Positions 34,556 through 43,536 of a stretch of 64,000 nt of DNA are shown here, one piece after another; position 1 is the stretch's first letter; each line of letters opens with the position of its first letter. The position numbers were made by a program, and so were the translations under genes. Source of the stretch: DASPGQ01 sp035457705 (GTDB taxonomy: Bacteria > Acidobacteriota > Vicinamibacteria > Marinacidobacterales > SMYC01); NCBI GenBank assembly GCA_035457705.1, contig DATIBD010000066.1, positions 62,001 through 126,000 on the forward strand. The letters are read 5' to 3'. Under the pieces are notes generated by a model. That model ran no database searches. It was not told the DNA's origin and worked only from the letters and a program-made list of their open reading frames with translations.

Positions 34556-34773
34556 ACGCCTTCCTCGTCCCAACCGTCGAATTCGCGCCCAAGTGCGGAG
34601 CCGTTTGCGTATCCTTTCCGGTAGCGGGCATCGATCGCGGATTCCGTTTTTCTGCGCAGGTAGTCGCTGACAATGCGTCGAAGCACCGCGGAACGCCCCA
34701 CCCTGCGGACATCTTCGTCGGCATCGAGCCTTTCGAGAAGACCTTCATCAAACATCACCTGCACAGGCTTCAT
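34540..34773 (-). CDS. Ribbon-helix-helix antitoxin of PemK-like toxin
   Basis: A 77-residue protein with an RHH pattern (KPVQVMFDEGLLERLDADEDVRRVGRSAVLRRIVSDYL) and an acidic, Trp-rich tail (FDGWDEEGVWPPD) that likely binds the toxin. It sits immediately upstream of and overlaps the toxin gene. It should repress its own promoter in the 263-base gap towards 35.0 kb, in which I see no other gene. Confidence 0.85.
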   Translation of the reverse strand: MKPVQVMFDEGLLERLDADEDVRRVGRSAVLRRIVSDYLRRKTESAIDARYRKGYANGSALGREFDGWDEEGVWPPD

Positions 34774-35037
34774 GTTGGTATTCTATGTTGGAAAAAATGT
34801 GGGGTGCAAGATACGATCTCTCGAGTCCCCGGCAGTGGAGGGAATCGCGGGGTCTTCGCGGCGCCTATTCGCGCTTCGTGCTCACATCTCATGCCCACGA
34901 AGCAGCCCGGTGCGGACGAGGCTGGGCCGTAGTTTTTCATCGGCCTGCTACATCCCGAACGCAACTCAGTACGAGTCCTAGGCTTGCGACTTTCGATGTG
35001 CGCTGCTAACCTCGCACCGGTTTCGAAGGGGGACCTC

Positions 35038-35607
35038 ATGAAGCATCGAGCGCTGACCATCGCCGGGGCGACATTTCTCGTGCTGACGACAACGGGCATC
35101 TCGCCCTCCGCCCAGTACGCCGTGTCGAAGTTGGACTCCAACCACCAGCCCCTGGCGGCCGATTTCAACCGGGCAGGCGGTACCGGCCGGCTGGTCGTCG
35201 TCCTGTCCCCGACGTGAGGCACTTGCCAGGCGGGCGCCCGTGCGGTGCAGAGAGTGCTGAGCAGAATCGAGGACCGGTCGCTGCAAATTTTCGTCGTTTG
35301 GCTTCCCGCCATTCGGACAGATAGCTATGAAGAGGCATTGAAGTCGAGGAGTCTGATCCCAGATATCCGTGCCCGGCACTACTGGGACGAGTCCCGCGCG
35401 CTCGGCAATGCCCTCGCGCCCATTCTCGAGACGCGCATGTCGATGGCCTGGGACGTCTACCTCGCCTATGACGGCGAGGCGCGTTGGGACGGAACTCCTC
35501 CGACGCCTTCCAACTGGCTCCACCAAAAGCAAGGCGAGGACCCGAAGCGCTATCTGGAGGAAACCACGCTCGAAGCAATCCTGAGGAGCGCTTCTAAAGG
35601 CAGCTGA
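35038..35607 (+). CDS. Thioredoxin-like exported protein with in-frame TGA: candidate selenoprotein (UxxC)
   Basis: The frame from ATG 35038 (preceded by AGGGGGA) gives signal peptide MKHRALTIAGATFLVLTTTG-, then RLVVVLSPT, a TGA at 35215-35217, then GTCQAGARAVQRVL and a clearly protein-like C-terminus (FVVWLPAIRTDSYEEALKS, ARHYWDESRALGNALAPIL, MAWDVYLAYDGEARW) to TGA 35605-35607. Both halves are in the same frame. Reading the TGA as selenocysteine places U60-G-T-C63 just after the first core beta strand, where thioredoxin folds keep CxxC. Length 189 residues. An ordinary nonsense mutation or a two-gene split is the alternative, but the exact UxxC geometry argues against chance. No selenocysteine machinery lies in this window. 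Confidence 0.75.
35218..35262 (+). promoter_or_regulatory. Possible bacterial SECIS-like stem region
   Basis: Directly after the in-frame TGA there is a GC-rich foldable stretch. It contains the perfect palindrome CGGGCGCCCG (35231-35240) and an outer pair GCACT (35219-35223) / AGTGC (35252-35256). The distance of about 15-25 bases between TGA and the apical part fits bacterial SECIS elements, but I could not fold it and no unique loop is certain. Confidence 0.3.
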
Positions 35608-35659
35608 CACGAATCCGTCCGGATCGACACCGGCCCTTGCTCAGAAGTATGGAGGTTTC

Positions 35660-38600
35660 ATGAAGCGGGCTCACTTCCTTCTCGTTCCCCTGCTCATCGC
35701 CGCGGCGGGATCCGTCGCCGCCGCCCGGGAAGACGTCACGGTCAGCGTCCTTCAGAACCTGACATGGCGGAATATCGGCCCGGCGAACATGATGGGCCGA
35801 GTCGCCGACGTCGAGGGTGTGCCGGGCATGCCGGAGGTCGTCTACTTCGGCTCCGCATCCGGCGGTGTGTTCAAGACGACGAACGGGGGCGTGACATGGA
35901 AGCCGATCTTCGACGAGATCGAGTTCCTCTCGATTGGAGACATCGCCCTCGAGCCAGGAAATCCCGACGTCGTCTACGTGGGCACGGGAGAAGGCAATCC
36001 CCGGAACAGCGTCTCTTTCGGAAACGGGGTCTACAAGACGACGGACGGGGGGAAGACGTGGAAACACCTCGGGCTTTCCGATACCGAGCGAATCACCCGC
36101 ATCGTCATCGATCCGAAGAATCCCGCGAACGTCTACGTGGGCGCGCTCGGGCACATCTTCGGACCGAACGAAGAGCGCGGTGTCTTCGTGAGCCGAGACG
36201 CCGGCGAGAGCTGGGAGAAGACGCTCTATTCCGACGAGCGTCACGGTGTGGCCGATCTCGACATCGACGGATCGAACGGAAACGTGCTCTTTGCGGCCCT
36301 GTGGTCGTTCGATCGCAAGCCGTGGACACACACGAGCGGAAGCGAGAAGGGCGGTGTCTTCAAATCCGTCGATGCGGGACGCACGTGGAACAAGATCGAA
36401 AAGGGTCTTCCCACGCTTCTCGGACGCATCGGGGTCAAAGTGGCGCAGAGCAATCCCTCGATCGTCTACGTAATCGGGGAGTCACATGAAGGAAGCCTAT
36501 ACCGGTCGGAGGATCAGGGCGAGACGTTCACGAAAGTCTACGACGACCCGGACATCGTCAACCGGGGTCTCTACTACACCGATTTGCGGGTGGACCCGAC
36601 GGATGAGAACCGCCTCTACGCGGTCTCCTCGACGCTCCGGCTTTCCATCGACGGCGGAAAGACGTTCGAGCAGATATCGCCCACGACCCACGTGGACTAT
36701 CACGCACTCTGGATCGATCCCGCGAATCCCAATCGCATCTGGCAGGGACAGGACGGCGGGGTCGCCGTCTCTCACGACCGCGGGAAGACGTGGGAGTATG
36801 AGAACCACGTCGTGCTCGCGCAGTTCTACCAAATCTATGTCGACAACCGCCAGCCATTTTATTACCTCGGCGGAGGGCTCCAGGACAACGGCACCTGGAG
36901 TGGCCCGAGCCGCACCCGCGAGCCGTTCGGGATTCTGAACGAGGATTGGCGCATGGTGAGCTTCGGCGACGGTTTCCACATCGTCTCGCACCCCGACGAT
37001 CCCGAGTTGTTCTTGTCGGAGTACCAGGGCGGCGGGCTCTACCGGACCGACATGAAGACCCGCGACCAGATCGCGGCGAGCCCGCAGCCGCGCCGAGGCG
37101 ACGGTGGCCCGGTGGGCAATCTCGAATATCGCTTCAACTGGAACGCGCCCATCGTAGCATCGCCCTTCGACGCGCGAACGGTGTACTTCGGCGGCAACGT
37201 CGTCTTTCGCACAGACGATTTCGGCTTTGGGTGGCAGCCCATAAGCCCCGACTTGACGACGAACGACCCCGAGAAGCTCCAGTCCGCGGGCGGGCCCGTG
37301 TTCATCGAGAACACGACGGCCGAATATCACGCAACGGTAATCAGTGTCGCCGAATCGCCGATGGAAGCAGGAATCCTGTGGGCGGGCACGGACGACGGCA
37401 ATCTGCAGTTGACCAAAGACGGTGGAGCGAGCTGGGTGAACGTCGTTTCCAACGTCCCGGATCTCGGGCCGTTCTCGCCCGTGTCGCATGTGGAGCCTTC
37501 GCGCACGTCGCCGGGCACCGCTTACGCTGCTTTCGACCGGCACATGTTCGACGACTTCGCACCTTACATCTACAAAACGTCGGATTTCGGAAGTACGTGG
37601 AATCGGATGACGTCGGGGCTTCCTCCAAGAGGCTACGTTCACGTCGTGCGCGAGGACCCGAAAAACGCCCGCGTTCTCTACGCAGGAACCGAAATCGGCC
37701 TTTTCGTCTCGCTCGATGGGGGCGGCTCGTGGGGGCGGTTTCCGCTCGACAAGCTCCCGGCGGTGTCGGTGCACGACATCGTCGTGCACCCGCGAGACAA
37801 TGACCTGATTCTGGGAACCCATGGTCGCGGTCTCTACATTCTGGACGACGCTGGCCCTATCCAGGCTTTGACTGACGTCTTTGACGAGCCCGCACATTTG
37901 TTCGATGTCCGCCCCGCGCTCCGTTTCACCATGAAGCCGACGCGCTACGGAATCGGCGACGAGCCGTTCCGAGGCCCGAACCCGCCGTACGGTGCGCTGA
38001 TCACGTACCGACTGGCGGTGGAATTGGAGGACGACGACACGCTGGAAGTCGAGATCCTCGACGCGAACGGCACCGTCTTGCGAGCGCTGAAAGATGTTCC
38101 GAAAGACGCCGGTATCCATCGCGTCTCCTGGGATCTCGCCGCCGAAGAACCTCGTCCTCGTACCGACGAAGGAAACCCGAGTGGATTTTTTGCGTTCGGT
38201 CCCCGCGGGCCACAGGTTCCGCCGGGCGTTTACCGGGTTCGCCTGACTGCGGGAGCGACCGTCGTTGAAAAGCCGATTGAAGTCCGTCTCGATCCGACGG
38301 TAGTGATCGACTCCGGCGTGCTCGAAAAACAGTACGAGCTCACCACCGAGCTCCGCGACCTGCGCTCCTCCGTCAATGACGCCCTCCGTGGTCTCGACAG
38401 CCTGAAAACGCAGATGGAGGAGCGAAAAAAGACGTACGAGACCCAGAAAACCGAGATCCCCGAAGCAGTCGAAACCGCGATCGACAGCGCCGTCGAAAAG
38501 CTGGACGGGGTGTTCGACCGTCTCGCCCGGCCTTCGGGGAAGCCGTTTTGGAGCGAGGGGCCGCGTCTTTCCGAGCGCCTCGGCGGTATGTTCGGCGACC

Positions 38601-38791
38601 TGAACGGTGTCCTCACCCTGCCAACTCCCGCCCAGCTCGCCTATCTTGCCGAGCTACGCAGTGAATACCGCACCGAGATGGCGGAGGTGAATCGTTTTCT
38701 CGCCGAGACCGCGACACCTCTGAGCCAGGCGCTCGTAACGAACGGAGCTCCTGGGCTCATGGTCCCTCCGACGGTCGTGATTCCCGAGTGA
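35660..38791 (+). CDS. Exported sortilin/VPS10-like BNR-repeat protein
   Basis: A 1043-residue protein with signal peptide (MKRAHFLLVPLLIAAAGSVAAA). At least eight Asp-box repeats are visible (GVFKTTNGGVTWKPI, GVYKTTDGGKTWKHL, GVFVSRDAGESWEKT, GVFKSVDAGRTWNKI, LRLSIDGGKTFEQI, LFVSLDGGGSWGRF), making one or two large propellers over residues 35-740. A beta-sandwich near 770-880 and a coiled-coil-like helical tail (residues 890-980) follow. Such proteins are often labelled glycosyl hydrolase, but no catalytic residues are evident; binding of proteins or glycans is more likely. It is common in Acidobacteriota, often in many copies. Confidence 0.92.
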   Translation: MKRAHFLLVPLLIAAAGSVAAAREDVTVSVLQNLTWRNIGPANMMGRVADVEGVPGMPEVVYFGSASGGVFKTTNGGVTWKPIFDEIEFLSIGDIALEPGNPDVVYVGTGEGNPRNSVSFGNGVYKTTDGGKTWKHLGLSDTERITRIVIDPKNPANVYVGALGHIFGPNEERGVFVSRDAGESWEKTLYSDERHGVADLDIDGSNGNVLFAALWSFDRKPWTHTSGSEKGGVFKSVDAGRTWNKIEKGLPTLLGRIGVKVAQSNPSIVYVIGESHEGSLYRSEDQGETFTKVYDDPDIVNRGLYYTDLRVDPTDENRLYAVSSTLRLSIDGGKTFEQISPTTHVDYHALWIDPANPNRIWQGQDGGVAVSHDRGKTWEYENHVVLAQFYQIYVDNRQPFYYLGGGLQDNGTWSGPSRTREPFGILNEDWRMVSFGDGFHIVSHPDDPELFLSEYQGGGLYRTDMKTRDQIAASPQPRRGDGGPVGNLEYRFNWNAPIVASPFDARTVYFGGNVVFRTDDFGFGWQPISPDLTTNDPEKLQSAGGPVFIENTTAEYHATVISVAESPMEAGILWAGTDDGNLQLTKDGGASWVNVVSNVPDLGPFSPVSHVEPSRTSPGTAYAAFDRHMFDDFAPYIYKTSDFGSTWNRMTSGLPPRGYVHVVREDPKNARVLYAGTEIGLFVSLDGGGSWGRFPLDKLPAVSVHDIVVHPRDNDLILGTHGRGLYILDDAGPIQALTDVFDEPAHLFDVRPALRFTMKPTRYGIGDEPFRGPNPPYGALITYRLAVELEDDDTLEVEILDANGTVLRALKDVPKDAGIHRVSWDLAAEEPRPRTDEGNPSGFFAFGPRGPQVPPGVYRVRLTAGATVVEKPIEVRLDPTVVIDSGVLEKQYELTTELRDLRSSVNDALRGLDSLKTQMEERKKTYETQKTEIPEAVETAIDSAVEKLDGVFDRLARPSGKPFWSEGPRLSERLGGMFGDLNGVLTLPTPAQLAYLAELRSEYRTEMAEVNRFLAETATPLSQALVTNGAPGLMVPPTVVIPE

Positions 38792-38884
38792 GGCCAACGC
38801 GGGAGGCCGCGAGAGAACCACGTGTGCTCAGCTTCGGCGAACCCCGAGGGCTCCCTCGTCGACATCGGCTCGCCGTCGGGTCGG

Positions 38885-41023
38885 TCACGGATCGACCGGC
38901 CACTTCATGCCCAGGTTCTCCATCACGAAGGCCCACCGGTCGGCCTGCTCCTCGATCACCATACTCGTCGGCTTTCCCGCTCCGTGACCCGCCTGAGTCT
39001 GGATGCGGATGAGCATGGGGCGGGGCTCGTCGCCGTGGATCTCCTGGAGTCGGGCGGCGTACTTGAAGGAGTGGCCGGGAACGACACGGTCGTCGTGGTC
39101 GGCGGTGGTGACCAAAGTTGCGGGGAAATAAGCCGACGGCCTCAAGTTGTGGTACGGGGAATAGGCCAATAGCGCCGGGAACTGATCGCGTTTCTCCGAA
39201 GATCCGTAGTCGGAAACCCAGGCCCAGCCGATGGTGAACTTCTGGAAGCGCAGCATGTCCATGACGCCGACTGCTGGTAGAGCGGCGCCGAAGAGTGCGG
39301 GGCGCTGATTCAGGACGGCGCCGACGAGGAGGCCGCCGTTCGATCCACCGCCAATCGCGAGCTTCTCCGGCTTCGTGTACTCCTGGTCGACGAGGAACTC
39401 GGCTGCGGCAATGAAATCATCGAACACGTTCTGCTTGTTGTCGAAGGTACCCCCTTGGTGCCACTTCTCGCCATACTCGCCCCCGCCCCTCAGATTCGCC
39501 TGCGCGTAGACGCCCCCCATCTCCAGCCAGACGAGATTGCTCATCGAGAAGCTCGGCGTAAGGCTGATATTGAAGCCTCCGTAGGCGTAGAGGTACGTCG
39601 GATTCTCGCCGTTCAACTCCAGTCCCCGCTTGTAGGTGAGAAACATCGGAACGCGCGTGCCGTCCTTAGAGCGGTAGAAGACCTGTTTGGTCTCGAACCC
39701 GCCCCCATCGAACGCAATTTCCGGAGAGCGAAACACGCTCGTCTCGGCGGTCTGGAATTCGTAACGATAAATGGTGTCCGGATACAGGAACGACTCGAAG
39801 GCGTAGAACATCTCCTCGTCTTCACGCTCACCGGTCATCGAGCTGACGGAGCCGACTGTGGGAAGCTCGACGGTTTTCGCAAAGCGACCGTCCTTCTCGT
39901 GAATGGCCATGCGACTCGCGGCATCGCGCAGGTACAGCACCACGAACCGGTTGTTGATGATCTCGACGTTCTCCAGGAGATCCTCCGATTCGGCGATGAG
40001 CTCTTTCCAGTGCTCCCGATCGGGCTTCGTCGTATCGATGGCCACGACACGGTACCGCGGCGCATCGAGGTTGGTGCGAAAATAGAGGACGCTTCCGTCG
40101 TTTCCCACGAACTCGTAGCTGGCATCGAAATCATCCAGCAAACGAACGACCTCGGCGTCGAGCTTCGGCTCGATAGGATCGCCGAGATCCATCGTATAGA
40201 CGCGGTTACGCTCGTCGGTTCCGTGCGATACGTTGAAGATGGCGTAGTTGCCCGAATCGGATACGACCACGTTGAAGCCCCACTCGGGCTGGTCGGGCCG
40301 CTCGTATACCAGCCGATCCTCTGATTGATCCGTTCCGAGTCGATGATAGTAGACCTTTTGATTGCGATTGATGCCTCCCTGCGATTCGTTCTCTTCCGGT
40401 TCGGGGAATCGGCTATAGAAAAACCCCCGGCCGTCGTGGGTCCAGGAAGCCCCGGAGAACTTGATGAAGCGAAGATGGTCGGGCTCGTCCTCTCCGGAGT
40501 CCACGGCCCGCACGCGAAACTCCTGCCAATCCGAGCCCGCCGTGGCGACGCCGTAAGCGAGCCATTTCCCGTCCTCACTGAGCTCCAGCATCGACAGGGC
40601 CACGGTGCCATCGTCGGAGAGCTGATTCGGGTCGAGCAGCATCTCCGGCTCCGCCGCGAGCGACGACTGCTTGTACAACACGGACTGATTCTGAAGGCCG
40701 TCGTTCTTGAAGAAGAAGTAGCGGCCGCCTTTCTTGAAGGGCGCGCCGTAGCGCGGGTAGTTCCAGAGCTCCGTCAGGCGCTTTTTCAGAGGCTCCCTCT
40801 GCGGGAGCGACTCGAGGTACGCGAAGGTCACTTTGTTCTGGGCTTCGACCCACACTTTCGTTTCGTCGGCGTGGTCGTCCTCGAGCCAACGGTAAGGATC
40901 TTCGACTTTCGTGCCGTGGTAGTCGTCGACCTGCTCTACCTTTCGCGTCTTGGGGTAGTCGAACTTATGGGTGGCGAATGTCATCGTCGTCACGAAACTG
41001 AGTGCAAGAACGATCGGTCTCAT
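38885..41023 (-). CDS. Prolyl oligopeptidase (S9A)
   Basis: A 712-residue prolyl oligopeptidase, cutting after proline in short peptides. The N-terminal part (DYPKTRKVEQVDDYHGTKVEDPYRWLEDD) is diagnostic of S9A. A propeller spans about residues 75-420, and the catalytic domain carries S561 in GGGSNGG, Asp in ADHDDRV and His in QAGHGAG. The first 17 residues (MRPIVLALSFVTTMTFA) look like a signal peptide, so export is probable. It is transcribed away from the ADOP permease gene, sharing the intergenic region with the palindromic operator. Confidence 0.95.
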   Translation of the reverse strand: MRPIVLALSFVTTMTFATHKFDYPKTRKVEQVDDYHGTKVEDPYRWLEDDHADETKVWVEAQNKVTFAYLESLPQREPLKKRLTELWNYPRYGAPFKKGGRYFFFKNDGLQNQSVLYKQSSLAAEPEMLLDPNQLSDDGTVALSMLELSEDGKWLAYGVATAGSDWQEFRVRAVDSGEDEPDHLRFIKFSGASWTHDGRGFFYSRFPEPEENESQGGINRNQKVYYHRLGTDQSEDRLVYERPDQPEWGFNVVVSDSGNYAIFNVSHGTDERNRVYTMDLGDPIEPKLDAEVVRLLDDFDASYEFVGNDGSVLYFRTNLDAPRYRVVAIDTTKPDREHWKELIAESEDLLENVEIINNRFVVLYLRDAASRMAIHEKDGRFAKTVELPTVGSVSSMTGEREDEEMFYAFESFLYPDTIYRYEFQTAETSVFRSPEIAFDGGGFETKQVFYRSKDGTRVPMFLTYKRGLELNGENPTYLYAYGGFNISLTPSFSMSNLVWLEMGGVYAQANLRGGGEYGEKWHQGGTFDNKQNVFDDFIAAAEFLVDQEYTKPEKLAIGGGSNGGLLVGAVLNQRPALFGAALPAVGVMDMLRFQKFTIGWAWVSDYGSSEKRDQFPALLAYSPYHNLRPSAYFPATLVTTADHDDRVVPGHSFKYAARLQEIHGDEPRPMLIRIQTQAGHGAGKPTSMVIEEQADRWAFVMENLGMKWPVDP

Positions 41024-41059
41024 CGAGCGTCTCCGTTTGCAGCTTGGCTAGAACGAGCC

Positions 41060-41087
41060 ATTCTATCAACTTGTCAATTGATAGAAT
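41060..41087. promoter_or_regulatory. Palindromic operator-like site (10-bp arms)
   Basis: ATTCTATCAA at 41060-41069 and its exact reverse complement TTGATAGAAT at 41078-41087 flank an 8-base spacer. The site lies centrally in the 110-base region between the divergent prolyl oligopeptidase and ADOP permease genes and is much more AT-rich than its surroundings. It suits a dimeric repressor; PadR-type regulators commonly accompany ADOP genes, but none is encoded here. Confidence 0.6.
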
Positions 41088-41101
41088 GCCGACATGTCGG
41101 C
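41088..41101. promoter_or_regulatory. Perfect 14-bp palindrome next to the operator
   Basis: GCCGACATGTCGGC immediately follows the 28-base operator-like site and is fully self-complementary. It could be a second regulator site or extend the first; it ends 32 bases before the ADOP start codon. Confidence 0.45.
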
Positions 41102-41133
41102 TAGCAAGTGGCTGACTCGATGAAAGGCAATCC

Positions 41134-43536
41134 ATGAAGCAGGTCGTCGTCGCGTTTCGTCGCATCGTCAATACTCCAGCATTCAGCGCCGTGGTCGTTC
41201 TCACGCTGGCGTTGGGAATCGGCGCCGTGACCGCGGCCTTCACTCTGGTAGAGTCGGTGCTCCTCCGGCCTCTTCCGTACGACTCTCCCGACTCCCTTGT
41301 ACGCGTGCTCGCATTCAATCGAAAGGAAGGACAGGTGGAGTGGCTCTCCTGGGCCGAGGCCATCGCTCTCCACGCCGAGAGCTCGTCGCTTCAGGGCGTC
41401 GCGGTTTCCACCGTGTTTCCCGCAACGCTCAGGACCGACGAAGGAAGCGAACGGCTCGAGCGCGCCTTCGTTTCCTACAACTACTTCCCTCTCCTCGGAG
41501 TCGAGCCCGTGCTGGGAAGCCTGTTCCTCGAGGGGGAGGAGCGACAAGTGCTGGTGAGCCGACGCCTGTGGCTGCAACGTTGGTCCGGAAGCGTCGACGT
41601 GCTCGGACGAACGCTCGAGCTCGATGGCGAGCTGTACACCATCACCGGGGTTCTCCCCGAAACGGTGTACACGCACGACCTGGGCAGTGCGCCTGCCGAC
41701 CTGTGGTTGCCTAGCCCGATTGACCGCGAAACGGCGAACCCTCACTTTCGTATTTTCACCGTCATCGCCCGTCTGAGCCCGGGCGCGACTCTGGAGCGTG
41801 TCCGCGAAGAGCTCCAGGCTCTGCAGCGTCGGTTGGCCGTCGAGGCGCCGGACGTCTACGAGGGGTGGGATGCTCACGTGGATACGCTCCATGCCTCCCT
41901 CGTTGGCAAGGCCGATCAAGGGCTGTACCTTCTTCTTGGCGCCGTCTGTCTGATCCTGCTCATCGCCACTGTCAATCTGGCGAATTTGATGACGTCTCGT
42001 TTCCTCGGACGACGCCGTGAGATCGCTACCCGGCTCGCTCTCGGCGACAGCTCCACCGGCATCTTGCGCGACGCCGCAGTCGAGGGAGGAATTCTGGCCG
42101 TCGGTGGCTGTGCGCTGGGAACTCTCCTTGCCGTGGGAAGCCTCCGACTCCTTCCGCATCTATTGCCGTTCACGCTACCTCGTGAGGCGGAGGTCGCCGC
42201 GGACGCTCGCATGATTGCTACAGGTCTCGCGTCGGCCGCAATCGCGACGGTCTTGTTCGCGCTCCTTCCAGCGCTCGGTGTCGTGAAGAGCGATTCAGCG
42301 ACCGCACTGCGGCACGCGGGACGGGCCCTATCCGGGGATGGAGGACGAGCGCGAGGATTCGTTGTCGCCGCCCAGGTGGCGCTCTCAATCCCCTTGCTCG
42401 TCGGCGCGGGCCTGCTGACGCAGAGTCTTTTTCTGCTTTCCGAGAGACACCTCGGCATGCAGCCCGACGGGCTCGTGAACGTGAGAGTCTCCGTGCCCGC
42501 GTCTCTGTACCCCGAAGCCAACGACCGAGCGCAATTCTTTCGCCGCCTCCTCGACACGATCCGCACTCTGCCCGGCGTCAAGAGCGCGGGAGCGACTCTC
42601 CAGGTTCCCCTGGTCGCTCACCAAGCCGACCGCACGCGGTTCCGCTTCGTGGAAGGCCCGGAGTTGGCGGCGGCCGATCGTCCCCGGGCACTTCTGCAGG
42701 TCGTGACGGAGGGCTACTTCGAGACGCTGGGCACGCGACTCGTCGAAGGACGTCTGTTCGACTCCCGAGACGATGCCGGCGCTGACGCGGTGATGATCAT
42801 CAGCGCCGAGCTGGCACGGCGCGAGCGAGCCGGGCGCAGTCCGGTCGGCCTCCACATCGAGACCGAGCTGACCATCTCGCCTGACGAGCCCAACGTAAGG
42901 CGGGTCATCGGTGTCGTGGAGGACATTCCCCATTTCGGACCGCGCTTCGAAGCGGAGCCGCAGATCTTCGTTCCCCACAAGCAATCGCCCTGGCCGTCGA
43001 TGGGCATCATGATGCGCACCCGGGAGCCCGTGGAATCGATCGTCGACCGGGCGCGAAAGGCCGTTCTCGAGCTCGAAAAGAGCGCACTCGTCGGCGAGGT
43101 AACGACCCTGCGCGAGGCGCTCGATACGACTCTCGGAGAGCCCCGTTTCCACAGTCGGCTGCTCCTGGTCTTCGCAGCGGTCGCAACCTCGCTCGCTTGC
43201 CTCGGCATCTATGGCCTCCTCTCTTTTGCCGTCACGGCGCGCACCCGCGAGCTCGGGCTCCGGGCAGCGCTCGGAGCGAGTCCCGCCTCCCTCGTCACGC
43301 TCGTCGTGAAAAGCGGTCTCACCGTGACGCTCGCGGGAACCGCGGTCGGTCTAGCTCTTGCGATTGCGGGGACGCGGCTCGTTCAAACTCTCCTTTTCGG
43401 GGTGAGTGCGCTCGATTCGAAAACCTTTGCCGCGGCGGCGCTCTTTCTTCTCGCTTTCGCCCTCCTCACCGCCCTCTTGCCCGCCCGGCGAGCGGCGACC
43501 CTCGATCCTGTCGACGCGCTGCGCGGCAGAGAATGA
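41134..43536 (+). CDS. ADOP-type duplicated permease, copy 2
   Basis: An 800-residue duplicated MacB/FtsX-like permease: N-terminal helix (VVVLTLALGIGAVTAAFTLVESVLLRPLPY), periplasmic core, three-helix block near 265-390 (YLLLGAVCLILLIATVNLANLM), second core, and the final block (LLFGVSALDSKTF through LLPARRAATLDPVDALRGRE). No ATPase gene is near. It differs enough from copy 1 to be an old paralogue. Expression is probably controlled by the palindromes in front of it. Its stop overlaps the start of a tiny HExxH protein (ATGA). Confidence 0.93.
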   Translation: MKQVVVAFRRIVNTPAFSAVVVLTLALGIGAVTAAFTLVESVLLRPLPYDSPDSLVRVLAFNRKEGQVEWLSWAEAIALHAESSSLQGVAVSTVFPATLRTDEGSERLERAFVSYNYFPLLGVEPVLGSLFLEGEERQVLVSRRLWLQRWSGSVDVLGRTLELDGELYTITGVLPETVYTHDLGSAPADLWLPSPIDRETANPHFRIFTVIARLSPGATLERVREELQALQRRLAVEAPDVYEGWDAHVDTLHASLVGKADQGLYLLLGAVCLILLIATVNLANLMTSRFLGRRREIATRLALGDSSTGILRDAAVEGGILAVGGCALGTLLAVGSLRLLPHLLPFTLPREAEVAADARMIATGLASAAIATVLFALLPALGVVKSDSATALRHAGRALSGDGGRARGFVVAAQVALSIPLLVGAGLLTQSLFLLSERHLGMQPDGLVNVRVSVPASLYPEANDRAQFFRRLLDTIRTLPGVKSAGATLQVPLVAHQADRTRFRFVEGPELAAADRPRALLQVVTEGYFETLGTRLVEGRLFDSRDDAGADAVMIISAELARRERAGRSPVGLHIETELTISPDEPNVRRVIGVVEDIPHFGPRFEAEPQIFVPHKQSPWPSMGIMMRTREPVESIVDRARKAVLELEKSALVGEVTTLREALDTTLGEPRFHSRLLLVFAAVATSLACLGIYGLLSFAVTARTRELGLRAALGASPASLVTLVVKSGLTVTLAGTAVGLALAIAGTRLVQTLLFGVSALDSKTFAAAALFLLAFALLTALLPARRAATLDPVDALRGRE

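Noticed and set aside
35245..35607. Treating the downstream half of the selenoprotein candidate as its own 120-residue gene
   Set aside because: It has no good ribosome site and starts inside the helix after the redox motif; the same-frame upstream half carries the signal peptide.
36497..38119. A 540-residue minus-strand frame under the sortilin-like gene
   Set aside because: It lies fully inside a real gene with clear BNR repeats, is rich in Arg, Val and His without domains, and is a GC-codon shadow.
41101..42159. A 352-residue minus-strand frame under ADOP copy 2
   Set aside because: Same kind of shadow, with no recognisable motifs, fully covered by the ADOP gene.
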